64,000 nt of DNA from Xaviernesmea oryzae (GTDB lineage Bacteria > Pseudomonadota > Alphaproteobacteria > Rhizobiales > Rhizobiaceae): positions 186,001 through 250,000 of the forward strand of contig NZ_FXAF01000011.1 in the NCBI RefSeq assembly GCF_900177415.1, given 5' to 3'. A program made the translations under genes and the position numbers. Positions 17,823 through 26,338 of this stretch are shown in pieces (position 1 is the first letter of the stretch; each line of letters opens with the position of its first letter). The notes below the pieces were generated by a model that did not search any database, was not told where the DNA came from, and worked only from the letters and a program-made list of their open reading frames with translations.

Positions 17823-18662
17823 TCATGAGGTTGCGACCTGCCGCTCGATCGCCTTGGCCGCCTGCCAGAGCTCTTCCATGCGTTCCAGCGTGGCGGCTTC
17901 CAAATTCTCGTTCGATTGTTGAAGAGATGTTTCTATATAGTTGAAGCGGCGCCGGAATTTGGTGTTCGTACCCCGCAGGGCATCTTCCGGGTCGGCCTTC
18001 ACATGCCGGCCGATATTGACGAGCGCGAAGATGAGGTCGCCGAGTTCGTCCGCCACCTTGTCCTGCCGGCCGCCGCGCAGTGCGTCGCGCAATTCGCCGA
18101 TCTCCTCCTCGATCTTGTCGAGGATCGGTTCGGCCTCCGACCAGTCGAATCCCACCTTGGCGGCACGCTGTTGCAGCTTCAGAGCCTCCGTCAGGGCCGG
18201 CTGGGCGCGATGCACCGCGCCGAGATAACCCTGTTTGAAATCCTCGGTTATTCCGCGTCTGGCGCGTCGCTCGGCGCGCTCGCGCTTTTCCGCCCCCTTG
18301 ATCTCGTCCCATTGCAGCTTCACCGCATCGGGCGTATCGGCGTCCGAGCGCGCGAAAACATGCGGATGCCGGCGGATCATCTTTTTGGTGATCGCCTCGA
18401 CCACGTCGCCGAAGGCGAATTCGCCGGCTTCCTCCGCCATGCGCGCATGGAAAACCACCTGCAGCAGGAGGTCCCCCAATTCCTCGCAGAGATCGTCCAT
18501 GTCGTTGCGTTCGATCGCGTCGGCCACTTCGTAGGCCTCCTCGATCGTGTAGGGTTTGATGGTCGAAAAATTCTGCTCGAGATCCCAGGGGCAGCCGGTG
18601 CCGGGCGTGCGCAGTGCAGCCATTATCTCGATCAGCCGCGAAATATCCTTCGATGGTTCCAT
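17823..18662 (-). CDS. mazG: Nucleoside triphosphate pyrophosphohydrolase MazG
   Basis: House-cleaning enzyme that hydrolyses (d)NTPs to monophosphates and pyrophosphate, also linked to lowering ppGpp. The protein has 279 residues with two MazG domains. The first carries CPWDLEQ and the metal-binding EExxE-type helices (YTIEEAYEV, LCEELGDLLLQV). The second repeats the pattern near residues 190-230 (EEEIGELRDAL, ELGDLIFALV). Length is normal. It follows the deaminase gene by 18 bases on the same strand, so the two likely form an operon. An hflX-mazG neighbourhood is common in rhizobia. Confidence 0.95.
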   Translation of the reverse strand: MEPSKDISRLIEIMAALRTPGTGCPWDLEQNFSTIKPYTIEEAYEVADAIERNDMDDLCEELGDLLLQVVFHARMAEEAGEFAFGDVVEAITKKMIRRHPHVFARSDADTPDAVKLQWDEIKGAEKRERAERRARRGITEDFKQGYLGAVHRAQPALTEALKLQQRAAKVGFDWSEAEPILDKIEEEIGELRDALRGGRQDKVADELGDLIFALVNIGRHVKADPEDALRGTNTKFRRRFNYIETSLQQSNENLEAATLERMEELWQAAKAIERQVATS

Positions 18663-18680
18663 GGGAATTTTCCTTGCCGC

Positions 18681-19259
18681 TCAAGCGAGCGGTATGTTGT
18701 TCTCGGCTTTGCCGGATTGATAGCTGTTCGAGAGCCGCTGATAGGCTGCCTTGACGCGGGCGGTCTGTGCGCGGAGTTCGGCGCGCAGCGGCTCGTGCTC
18801 GCTTTCCACGAGATCGGCGATGAAATAGGAATTCCAGAAGGCGTTGCTGCGCCGGTAGCCGCCGGGCTCCAGCCCGAACACCTCTTTCAGGATCTTGAGG
18901 TCGTGCGGTATGGCGAAGGCGTCGCGCGAATCCTCGTGGCTGAAAAACGAATAGAAATTGTCGAAACCCGCCCAGGTGATCGCCGACATGCACATCGTGC
19001 ACGGTTCGTGAGTCGAGAGAAAAATCAGATCCTTGGTGGAGATCCCTGAAGTTCTTTCATAAAAGCGCTTGAGGGTGTGGACCTCGCCATGCCAGAGCGG
19101 ATTTTCGAGCTCGTTGTTGGTCTCGGCGATCACCAGCGAGAGGTCGGATTTTCTGAGGATCGCCGCGCCGAACACCTTGTTGCCGGCAGCGACGCCCTTT
19201 TCCGTCAGCGGCAGGATGTCGTGTTCGATGACGTCGAGGAGGCGGGCTGCGATGGTCAT
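18681..19259 (-). CDS. Nucleoside deaminase of the CMP/dCMP deaminase superfamily
   Basis: Zinc deaminase of 192 residues with the two signatures H57-x-E59 (LWHGEVHT) and P86-C87-x2-C90 (THEPCTMCMSA). The body lacks the extra motifs of TadA, and the C-terminus is longer than that of cytidine or guanine deaminases, so the substrate (a nucleobase, nucleoside or related amine) is uncertain. The ATG at 19259 is used; an in-frame GTG at 19268 is an alternative. It is upstream of mazG on the same strand, which fits a joint role in nucleotide-pool cleaning. Confidence 0.8.
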   Translation of the reverse strand: MTIAARLLDVIEHDILPLTEKGVAAGNKVFGAAILRKSDLSLVIAETNNELENPLWHGEVHTLKRFYERTSGISTKDLIFLSTHEPCTMCMSAITWAGFDNFYSFFSHEDSRDAFAIPHDLKILKEVFGLEPGGYRRSNAFWNSYFIADLVESEHEPLRAELRAQTARVKAAYQRLSNSYQSGKAENNIPLA

Positions 19260-19331
19260 GATTGTCACTATCCGGATTTTCGTGCCGCAGTCTATCGGCG
19301 GGCGGCGGTATTGTGGATGGTCAAGGTCTGG

Positions 19332-19347
19332 AATTTGCTAGTAAATT
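19332..19347. promoter_or_regulatory. Near-palindromic operator candidate before cysG
   Basis: The 16-mer AATTTGCTAGTAAATT is a palindrome centred on CTAG with one mismatched base pair, in an AT-rich patch of an otherwise GC-rich gap. It lies about 160 bases before cysG and 70 bases before the divergent deaminase gene. The shape is that of a dimeric repressor or activator site. I do not know the regulator. Confidence 0.45.
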
Positions 19348-19506
19348 AGTGGAAAACTGCATTCTTTTCGCAGTGCGGTGGCTTTTACTCCAGATCGGCA
19401 TATTGCGAGAAGGAAAATACCGCAGGCGCAGTCTCTTAGCATATCCATTCCTTCAATTTTATCCGGCTATTGCGGATATTGCCCTGATATGATTCAGGAT
19501 ACCCGC

Positions 19507-20949
19507 ATGTCCAGGGATACAGAGCGTCTGTCGGTCTTTCCGGCCTTCTTCCGCGTGAGCGGAAGGAGCGTTCTCGTATTCGGCAATGGCGACGAGGCCT
19601 TTGCCAAGGTCCGGCTGCTCGGCAATACCGATGCCCGCATCGTCGCCTATGCGCCGTCGCCGGAAGAGGATTACGCCGCATATCTCGTCGCGCAAGGCAT
19701 CGAGATCGTCCGCGCGGAATTTTCGCCCGCGCAGGTCAGGGGTGCCGCACTGGTTTTTGCCGCGACCGGCAATGCCGCTCGGGACCGGGAAATCGTGACG
19801 GCCGCCAGGGCGGAGAAGATTCCGGCCAATGCCGTCGACCAGCCGGAATTCTGCGATTTCTACACGCCGGCCATCGTCAACCGCGCCCCCGTCGCCGTCG
19901 CGATCGGTACGGAAGGGGCGGGTCCCGTTCTCGCCCAGATGATCCGTGCCCGCATCGACCAGATGCTGTCGCCGTCGCTCGGCCGGCTGGCGCGGCTTGC
20001 CGCCGAATACCGGGATGCCGCCGAACGGCTCGTGCCGCGCGGCGTCTCGCGCCGCATCTTCTGGCGCCGTTTCTTCTCGGGCGATGTCGCCGACGCGGTC
20101 GATGCAAACGACACCGCCGCCGCCCGCCGTTCCGCCAATGCGCTGCTTTCGACGACGGGGCGTGCCGAGGGGCATATCTGGCTGGTCGGCGCCGGCCCGG
20201 GCGCCGAGGACCTGCTGACCCTGCGTGCCCAGCGCGTGCTGATGGAGGCCGATGCGATCGTCTACGACGCGCTCGTGCCGCAGGCGATCGTCGACATGGG
20301 GCGCCGCGACGCCGAGCGTCTGCCGGTCGGCAAGCGTAAGAATTGCCATTCCAAGTCTCAGGACGAGATCAACCGCCTGCTGGTCGAGCTCGGTCGCCAG
20401 GGCAAGCGCGTGGTGCGCCTGAAATCCGGCGACCCGCTCGTCTACGGCCGCGCCGGCGAGGAGATGGCCGCACTTCGCGAGGCCGGCATCTCCTACGAGA
20501 TCGTGCCGGGCATCACCTCGGCCTTTGCCGCCGCCGCCGATTTCGACCTGCCGCTGACGCTGCGCGGCGTCGCCTCGTCGCTGATCTTCACGACCGGCCA
20601 CGACCTCACGGGCGACGTGCTGCCGGACTGGGCGAGCCTTGCCGTTTCAGGCGCGACGATCGCCGTCTATATGGGCCGCACGGTCGCGGCTTCCGTTGCC
20701 GAACGGCTGATGGGCGCCGGCCTGGCTGCGGATACGACCGTCGCCGTGATCGAGAACGCAAGCCGCGCCGACCGCCGGCTCTTCCACGGCGTCTTGAAGG
20801 AACTGCCGGATCTGGAAGCCCGCGACGATCTCGCAGGCCCGGTCATGGTGATCATCGGCGAGGCCGTCGCCGGTGCGAATTTCGAAAAGTCCGAGCCGCT
20901 TTCTGCCCGCAGGGCCGCGGTTCGCCAGGAAATGGAACAGACAAGATGA
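19507..20949 (+). CDS. cysG: Siroheme synthase CysG
   Basis: Trifunctional enzyme making siroheme from uroporphyrinogen III: SAM methyltransferase, precorrin-2 dehydrogenase and sirohydrochlorin ferrochelatase. The N-terminal Rossmann part starts with SVFPAFFRVSGRSVLVFGNG. The C-terminal SUMT part begins near residue 220 with VGAGPGAEDLLTLRA and contains the GDPLVYGR motif. I place the start at 19507 because AGGA lies 8 bases upstream; 19489 is also in frame. It leads the cysG-DUF2849-cysI-DUF934 operon and provides the prosthetic group of CysI. Confidence 0.95.
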   Translation: MSRDTERLSVFPAFFRVSGRSVLVFGNGDEAFAKVRLLGNTDARIVAYAPSPEEDYAAYLVAQGIEIVRAEFSPAQVRGAALVFAATGNAARDREIVTAARAEKIPANAVDQPEFCDFYTPAIVNRAPVAVAIGTEGAGPVLAQMIRARIDQMLSPSLGRLARLAAEYRDAAERLVPRGVSRRIFWRRFFSGDVADAVDANDTAAARRSANALLSTTGRAEGHIWLVGAGPGAEDLLTLRAQRVLMEADAIVYDALVPQAIVDMGRRDAERLPVGKRKNCHSKSQDEINRLLVELGRQGKRVVRLKSGDPLVYGRAGEEMAALREAGISYEIVPGITSAFAAAADFDLPLTLRGVASSLIFTTGHDLTGDVLPDWASLAVSGATIAVYMGRTVAASVAERLMGAGLAADTTVAVIENASRADRRLFHGVLKELPDLEARDDLAGPVMVIIGEAVAGANFEKSEPLSARRAAVRQEMEQTR

Positions 20950-21260
20950 CCGACAAGGTTCTGACCGCCAACCGGCTGGTGGACGGTATCGCCGTATGGC
21001 TCGATGCGAACGGCCAGTGGGTGGAAAACCTGCAGGATGCGCTTGTGGCGCGCCATGCCGAAGCCGTGGCTTCGCTGGAGGCGATCGGCAAGCGCGATTT
21101 CGCGCAGAACCTGGTCGTTGACGTGGACGTCATCGACGTGCAGGAAACGGACGGCAAGCTCTGGCCGATCCGTCTTCGCGAACGCATTCGCGCCCAGGGG
21201 CCGACCATGGAATATGCCGCCGGCTATCGCCCCGCCGACCCGAAGTTTATCGCAGTCTGA
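20946..21260 (+). CDS. DUF2849 family protein
   Basis: A 104-residue protein with no recognised catalytic motif, rich in Val, Asp and Glu, ending PMEYAAGYRPADPKF in outline. This family (DUF2849) is found between cysG and cysI in rhizobia, so a role in sulfite or nitrite reductase maturation or supply of siroheme is a reasonable inference, though unproven. Its ATG overlaps the cysG stop (ATGA) and its stop is 7 bases before cysI, indicating tight co-translation. Confidence 0.8.
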   Translation: MTDKVLTANRLVDGIAVWLDANGQWVENLQDALVARHAEAVASLEAIGKRDFAQNLVVDVDVIDVQETDGKLWPIRLRERIRAQGPTMEYAAGYRPADPKFIAV

Positions 21261-21267
21261 GGAAGTC

Positions 21268-22941
21268 ATGTACCGTTACGACGAATTCGACCACGCATTT
21301 GTCACGAGCCGCGTGGAGCAGTTCCGCGATCAGGTCGCGCGCCGCCTTTCCGGCGAGCTGGCGGATGACGTCTTCAAGCCGCTGCGGCTGATGAACGGCG
21401 TCTATCTGCAGCTGCACGCCTACATGCTGCGCATCGCGATCCCCTACGGCACGCTGAATTCCAGGCAGATGCGGATGCTGGCGCATATCGCGCGCAAGTA
21501 CGACCGCGGCTACGGCCATTTCACCACGCGCCAGAACATCCAGTTCAACTGGCCGAAGCTCGCGGACATTCCGGATATCCTGGCGGAGCTCGCGACCGTC
21601 GAGATGCATGCGCTGCAGACTTCCGGCAACTGCATCCGCAACGTGACCGCCGACCATTTTGCCGGTGCCGCCGCCGACGAAGTGGCCGATCCGCGTCCCT
21701 ATGCGGAAATCCTCCGCCAGTGGTCTTCCGTCCATCCGGAATTCTCCTATCTGCCGCGCAAGTTCAAGATTGCCGTGACGGGCGCCGAGCGCGATCGCGC
21801 CGCGATCCAGGTGCATGACATCGGCCTGCATCTGAAGAGGAACGATCGGGGCGAACTGGGCTTTGCCGTCTATGTCGGCGGCGGGCAGGGGCGCACGCCC
21901 CTGATCGCCAAGAAGATCCGCGACTTCCTGCCGGAAGAGGACCTGCTTTCTTACACGACCGCCATCGTGCGCGTTTACAATCTCTTCGGCCGCCGCGACA
22001 ACAAGTTCAAGGCGCGCATCAAGATCCTCGTCCATGAAACGGGCGTCGAGGAAATCACCCGCCGGGTGGAAGAGGAGTTCGCGCATCTCCAGGGCAGCGA
22101 GCTGAAACTGCCGGAGGCGGACCTCCAGGCGATCGGCGCCTATTTCGCCCCGCCGGCGCTCGCCGACCGGGCCGAGGGCTGGGCGCAGCTTGCCGGCTGG
22201 AAGAAGCAGGACGAGGGCTTTTCCCGCTGGGTGAGCCAGAACGTGCAGCCCCACAAGCATCCCGATTACGGCACGGTGACGATCTCCCTGAAGCCGATCG
22301 GCGGCATTCCGGGCGATGCCTCGCACGAGCAGATGGACCTGATCGCCGATCTGGCGGAGGAATTCGCCTCCGGCGAGATCCGCATCAGCCACGAGCAGAA
22401 CGTCATCTTCCCGCATGTGGCGCTGGCCGACCTGGAACCGCTCTATCGCGCGCTTCTCGCCCAGAACCTCGCAACCGCCAATGCCGGCCTGATCACCGAC
22501 ATCATCGCCTGTCCGGGGCTGGACTATTGCGCGCTGGCGAACGCCCGCTCGATCCCGGTGGCGCAGGAAATCTCCACCCGTTTCGGTTCGCCGGAGCGGC
22601 AGGCGGAGATCGGCGAGCTGAAGATCAAGATCTCCGGCTGCATCAATGCCTGTGGCCATCACCATGTCGGCCATATCGGTCTTCTGGGGGTCGAGAAGAA
22701 GGGCGCCGAGCTCTACCAGATCACGCTGGGCGGCTCGGCCGACGAAAACACCTCGATCGGCGAGATCATCGGCCGCGGCTTCGAGCCGAGCAAGGTGACG
22801 GACGCCGTCGAGACGATCGTCGACACCTATCTGGCCCTGCGGCTCTCGAAGGAGGAGACCTTCCTCGAAGCCTATCGCCGCGTCGGACCGCAGCCGTTCA
22901 AGGATGCGCTCTATGGCGGCGCGACGGCGGAAGCGGCCTGA
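21268..22941 (+). CDS. cysI: Sulfite (or nitrite) reductase hemoprotein
   Basis: Siroheme and [4Fe-4S] reductase performing the six-electron reduction of sulfite to sulfide (or nitrite to ammonia). The 557-residue protein has the duplicated ferredoxin-like/reductase fold and the cluster cysteines in CPGLDYC and, 40 or so residues later, GCINAC followed by GHHHVGHIG. The N-terminal GHFTTRQNIQFNW motif is typical. Lying with cysG, DUF2849 and DUF934 it is more likely assimilatory sulfite reductase. No flavoprotein subunit is present; electrons could come from ferredoxin through the nearby fpr product. Confidence 0.93.
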   Translation: MYRYDEFDHAFVTSRVEQFRDQVARRLSGELADDVFKPLRLMNGVYLQLHAYMLRIAIPYGTLNSRQMRMLAHIARKYDRGYGHFTTRQNIQFNWPKLADIPDILAELATVEMHALQTSGNCIRNVTADHFAGAAADEVADPRPYAEILRQWSSVHPEFSYLPRKFKIAVTGAERDRAAIQVHDIGLHLKRNDRGELGFAVYVGGGQGRTPLIAKKIRDFLPEEDLLSYTTAIVRVYNLFGRRDNKFKARIKILVHETGVEEITRRVEEEFAHLQGSELKLPEADLQAIGAYFAPPALADRAEGWAQLAGWKKQDEGFSRWVSQNVQPHKHPDYGTVTISLKPIGGIPGDASHEQMDLIADLAEEFASGEIRISHEQNVIFPHVALADLEPLYRALLAQNLATANAGLITDIIACPGLDYCALANARSIPVAQEISTRFGSPERQAEIGELKIKISGCINACGHHHVGHIGLLGVEKKGAELYQITLGGSADENTSIGEIIGRGFEPSKVTDAVETIVDTYLALRLSKEETFLEAYRRVGPQPFKDALYGGATAEAA

Positions 22942-22956
22942 GGGAGAGCGGGAAAT

Positions 22957-23466
22957 ATGACCAGAATCTGGAGAGAGACCGGCTTCGTCGAGAACGACCC
23001 CTGGGTGGTCGAGACCGAAGAGGTGAAGGCAACCGAAAGCCAGAAGGCGCTTCTGCCGCTCGACGAGCTGATCGAGAAGGCGGAGGCGAGCAACGACGTC
23101 GGCCTCGGCGTGGTGATCCGGCCGGCGGACGACGTGCGCAGGCTGGAGCCCTATCTCTACCGCCTCGAGATCGTCGCGGTGGACTTCCCGGCCTTCAACG
23201 ATGGGCGGGCCTTTTCGCATGCCTCGCTGCTGCGCGAACGGCTCGCCTACAAGAACGAGCTGCGCGCCGTCGGCGACGTGCTGATCGACCAGATCCCGCT
23301 GATGCTGCGGGTCGGCATCGACAGTTTTTCCGTGAAGAACGCCACGGCGCTGAAGCGGCTGGAGGAGGGCAGGCTGCCCGGCATCCCCGTCCACTACCAG
23401 CCGACGGCGCGGCACGCGGAAAAGTCCGGCGGCTACAGCTGGCGCCGCCGCACCGTTCCGGCCTGA
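22957..23466 (+). CDS. DUF934 family protein of the sulfite reductase operon
   Basis: A 169-residue cytoplasmic protein with the family features FVENDPW near the N-terminus, a central LGVVIRPADDV segment and PAFNDGRAFSHASLLRERL. DUF934 proteins are encoded almost always next to CysI or CysH and are proposed to help oxidoreduction or electron delivery, without direct proof that I know. It is 15 bases after cysI with GGGAGAGCGGGAAAT before the ATG. It probably ends the operon, since a 141-base gap follows. Confidence 0.85.
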   Translation: MTRIWRETGFVENDPWVVETEEVKATESQKALLPLDELIEKAEASNDVGLGVVIRPADDVRRLEPYLYRLEIVAVDFPAFNDGRAFSHASLLRERLAYKNELRAVGDVLIDQIPLMLRVGIDSFSVKNATALKRLEEGRLPGIPVHYQPTARHAEKSGGYSWRRRTVPA

Positions 23467-23607
23467 GCTCGGGTCGATGCGCATCAAAAGGTGACTTCCC
23501 GGCACATATTTTCTTGAACACCCGCGACAAAGGTTCGCGGATGCCTTCAAAACGGCGGCTGTTTGGTATATTTCGCTTCTGCGAAGAACGACGAGACTGA
23601 GACGAAG

Positions 23608-24432
23608 ATGAACGCTCCAGCGAAGACAGAAGAATTTGCGGTCCAGAACCCGGCGAAAATCCCCGACGGCGTCTATGCCGAGACGGTGCTCGACGTCGAG
23701 CATTACACGGACCGCCTGTTCCGCTTCCGCATGACGCGGCCGGCCGCCTTCCGCTTCCGCTCGGGCGAATTCGCCATGATCGGCCTGATGGTCGGCGAAA
23801 AGCCGGTCTACCGCGCCTATTCGGTCGCGAGCCCCGCCTGGGACGAGGAGCTGGAATTCTTCTCGATCAAGGTGCCGGACGGGCCGCTCACCTCGCATCT
23901 GCAGAAGATCAAGCCGGGCGACACGGTGCTGATGCGCAAGAAGCCGACCGGCACGCTGGTGCTCGACGCGCTCACCCCGGGCAAGCGGCTCTACATGTTC
24001 TCGACCGGCACCGGCATCGCCCCCTTCGCCAGCCTCATCCGCGATCCGGAGACCTACGAGAAGTTCGACGAGGTGATCCTGACGCATACCTGCCGCGAGG
24101 TGGCGGAGCTGAAATACGGCTTCGACCTGATCGAGGAGATCAGGAACCACGAATTCCTGGCGGAGATCGTCGGGGAGAAGCTGAAGCATTACCCGACCGT
24201 CACCCGCGAGGATTTTTCGCACAAGGGCCGCATCACCGACCTGATCGAGAGCGGCAAGCTCTTTGCCGATCTCGGCGTGCCGCCGCTCGATCCGGCCGTC
24301 GACCGCGGCATGATCTGCGGCTCGGCGGACATGCTGAAGGACACCAAGGCGCTGCTCGAAAAGGCGGGCCTCGAAGAGGGCGCCAACAACAAGCCGGGCG
24401 AATTCGTCATCGAAAGAGCATTCGTCGGCTAA
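23608..24432 (+). CDS. fpr: Ferredoxin-NADP(+) reductase
   Basis: FAD flavoenzyme of 274 residues that passes electrons between NADPH and ferredoxin or flavodoxin. The FAD-binding RxYS motif is at R69-A-Y-S72. An NADP-binding region follows (FSTGTGIAPFASLIRD, then CGSADML near 235). The short C-terminus ending in ERAFVG is typical of the bacterial (subclass I) Fpr. I use the ATG at 23608 (MNAPAKTEEF). A TATATT box about 45 bases upstream suggests its own promoter. It may supply reducing power to CysI or serve oxidative-stress defence. Confidence 0.93.
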   Translation: MNAPAKTEEFAVQNPAKIPDGVYAETVLDVEHYTDRLFRFRMTRPAAFRFRSGEFAMIGLMVGEKPVYRAYSVASPAWDEELEFFSIKVPDGPLTSHLQKIKPGDTVLMRKKPTGTLVLDALTPGKRLYMFSTGTGIAPFASLIRDPETYEKFDEVILTHTCREVAELKYGFDLIEEIRNHEFLAEIVGEKLKHYPTVTREDFSHKGRITDLIESGKLFADLGVPPLDPAVDRGMICGSADMLKDTKALLEKAGLEEGANNKPGEFVIERAFVG

Positions 24433-24815
24433 TCCCCGGAAGAGAGCAGCTTTTCCCGCTTGCGGCGGGCGGCATCCCAGATCTCGGGTCTCCATCGGCT
24501 GGGTGACGTGCGGGCGATCTCGATCGCGAGGTCGTCGAGCATCCGCCGCTCGCCGTCGCGTGCCTCGAAAAAATGGCTGCCGGAGCCGAGAAAGCCTTCC
24601 GCGAACCGCGCCTCCTCGTAAACCGCATCGAAGACCTGGCGGTGCTCGGCGGTCAGGTTCCGCAGGCAGCAGGGTTCGCGGTTGGACTTGAAATGCCAGC
24701 GGCAGGCATTCCGGCGGCGGCAGTCGCGCCGGCGGCAGACCATGTGGGGCACGGCGAGAATCTCGGCTGTGCGGGCGGCGAGCCCGGTATCCATGGGCCG
24801 TTTTTCGTAAGGCAT
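24429..24815 (-). CDS. Cysteine- and arginine-rich hypothetical protein
   Basis: A 128-residue protein with five cysteines clustered between residues 27 and 50 (C27, C32, C38, C49, C50) amid many arginines, which could bind a metal or a cluster. The rest is helical and charged. A strong ribosome-binding site (AAAGGAG) precedes the ATG at 24815, so the gene is probably real. It overlaps the 3' end of fpr by 4 bases in convergent orientation. No family function is known to me. Confidence 0.7.
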   Translation of the reverse strand: MPYEKRPMDTGLAARTAEILAVPHMVCRRRDCRRRNACRWHFKSNREPCCLRNLTAEHRQVFDAVYEEARFAEGFLGSGSHFFEARDGERRMLDDLAIEIARTSPSRWRPEIWDAARRKREKLLSSGD

Positions 24816-25530
24816 TGTTTTCTCCTTTGATATGGGATCGGCAAACCCGATCCGTCCAATCGGTCATCGGGCGGACTATCCCTCATCCGCCTTCGGGCAC
24901 TTTTCCGCGGGGGCGGAGGGCATAGGTCATCGTTCACGCGATCCTTCTGATCCGTGGTTTGCCATGGTTTCGGACGGGGCGCTGAAAGCTGCCTCTTATG
25001 TTAGTTTATAGGTGACACCTCTCAGCGCCCCGTTCGGCGGTTTTTGTCCGCGACTTCGGTCCCTCTGCCTTGGCCTTCCCGGACGGTGTTCGTCTGGCCG
25101 CATGGACCCCGGGCGAACCGAGTTATCGCCAACGATCCATGACGCCGCCGCCGGACTCTCCGCTTTACGCAGACGGACAGAAAAGTCCGGCGAAACCATC
25201 CGTTCGGCCACCCTGTGTGCCGCACAGGCACGCCCGGCGCGCTCTTTCGGGCATCAAGAGACGATGGGCCGGTCCGTTGCCCGTCATCTCTCCCCGTGTC
25301 GCCGGAGGGAGACCATTTTCCGCGAACCCGGATGGTGAGGCTTTGCGTCTTCCCCTCAACACCCGCGCCGGCCCCGCCTCGCCGGAACGCCTTCCGGTGT
25401 ATCCGATGCGGGACGGGGTGATTGTAGGCATGGAGTGAAGGAGCGGGGATGAGAAAGGGGTCAAGTGATTGATAGAGCTGAGGCGGGTTTGCGTTTTATC
25501 CATCAGAGCCGGTGAATGCCTGCCGCCGCA

Positions 25531-25576
25531 CCCCCCTCTGCCCTGCCGGGCATCTCCCCCACAAGGGGGGAGATCG
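25531..25576. repeat. 46-bp palindromic repeat, same family as in uvrB
   Basis: Contains the hairpin GATCTCCCCCC-type arm pairing, visible as CATCTCCCCC-acaa-GGGGGGAGATC. It matches 43 of 46 bases of the copy translated inside uvrB at 27429-27474. Confidence 0.75.
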
Positions 25577-25670
25577 GATGGGGGCGACGGTTTTCCCAAA
25601 AGAACAAGCGCCGCTATTCGGCATGCCGCATACGCATATGGAGGAACCGAGCAGGTTCTGCTTTCTCCCT

Positions 25671-25821
25671 CTTCTCCCCAGCGGGGAGAAGTGCCGAGCA
25701 AAGCGAGGCGATGAGGGGGTGCACATGCGGCAAACCCGGCGCTGGATGGTGGCTTCGCCCCCCTCATCCGGTCCTTCGGACCACCTTCTCCCCGCTGGGG
25801 AGAAGGGAAGAGCGCGCTGCT
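25671..25821. repeat. Palindromic repeat cluster, unit 1
   Basis: Left arm CTTCTCCCCAGCGGGGAGAA with a conserved tail (GTGCCGAGCAAAGCGAGGCG), a variable spacer, then right arm CCACCTTCTCCCCGCTGGGG. The two arms are inverted relative to each other. An imperfect direct copy lies 215 bp downstream. Confidence 0.75.
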
Positions 25822-25885
25822 TGGGATCTCCTTCATGGGCGGGGGCAATCGCATATGAGAACCGAGCCAGTTCGGCTTGCGCCCT

Positions 25886-26038
25886 CTTCTCCCCAGCGGG
25901 GAGAAGTGCCGAGCAAAGCGAGGCGATGAGGGGGTGCACACGCGGCAGGCGCGGCATCACCCGATGGTGGCTTCGCTCCCTCATCCGGTCCTGCGGACCA
26001 CCTTCTCCCCGCTGGGGAGAAGGGGAGAGCGCGCTGCT
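25886..26038. repeat. Palindromic repeat cluster, unit 2
   Basis: Direct, imperfect copy of the unit at 25671, offset by 215 bp. The left arm and its 50-base tail are almost identical; the spacer differs. Sequence before each unit (GAACCGAG) is also shared, so the duplication is longer than the repeat proper. Confidence 0.75.
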
Positions 26039-26134
26039 GCCTTGTCAGTCCACAGAAGCACCAGCAGATTTTGCTCACAGGCAATTGGCCTCGCCCTGGA
26101 GTGGAGAAGGGCGGTGATGGGAGCGGTTTGCCGT

Positions 26135-26338
26135 CTAGCGCGGGACGGTGCCGCCGAGCTTCTGCTGGACGGCATCGACATGGCCGCGGACATAAAGCGC
26201 GACGGGCTTGCCGCCCGTGCCGGTGAGGGCGAGCGCGATGATCGTCACGTCCTCTTCGAAGGTCGTGACATAGGCCACCTGCGCGGGGTTGACGTAGACG
26301 GGCTGATTGTGGGTGTTCTTGAAGCCGATCAGCGCCAT
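26135..26338 (-). CDS. Small hypothetical protein with a beta-rich fold
   Basis: A 67-residue protein, MALIGFKNTHNQPVYVNP at its start, alternating hydrophobic residues as in a small beta-barrel or beta-sheet (AQVAYVTTFEEDVTIIALAL). A strong ribosome-binding site (AAGGAGAG) precedes the ATG at 26338. It lies between the repeat cluster and a divergent monooxygenase-like gene. No function can be assigned. Confidence 0.7.
   Translation of the reverse strand: MALIGFKNTHNQPVYVNPAQVAYVTTFEEDVTIIALALTGTGGKPVALYVRGHVDAVQQKLGGTVPR

Larger units (their letters stand above)
24816..26134. other. Gene-poor, repeat-packed intergenic region
   Basis: About 1.3 kb without a convincing gene. From left to right it holds a degenerate palindromic repeat (about 24,880-24,925), a 12-bp inverted repeat (ACGGGGCGCTGA near 24,976 and TCAGCGCCCCGT near 25,021) around an AT-rich stretch, about 450 bases of sequence with no recognisable feature, and a cluster of palindromic repeats from 25,531 to 26,038. 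Reading frames here (for example 25,012-25,338 plus or 25,165-25,941 minus) lack ribosome-binding sites and translate the repeats. Confidence 0.65.

Noticed and set aside
21247..24867. A 1206-residue minus-strand reading frame across cysI, DUF934 and fpr
   Set aside because: It spans three well-supported plus-strand genes and the gaps between them, and its translation has the Arg/His/Asp-rich composition of antisense frames.
25012..25338. A 108-residue plus-strand frame in the gene desert
   Set aside because: No ribosome-binding site, no hydrophobic core or motif, and two other frames are open over the same bases.
25165..25941. A 258-residue minus-strand frame in the gene desert
   Set aside because: Its peptides (for example SPQRGEGG, LPPCGGDARQGRGG) are direct translations of the palindromic repeats, and no ribosome-binding site precedes it.
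25531..26038. Repeat cluster considered as a CRISPR array
   Set aside because: The units are compound palindromes of about 150 bp with a 215-bp period and only two copies. There are no 30-base spacers and no cas genes.
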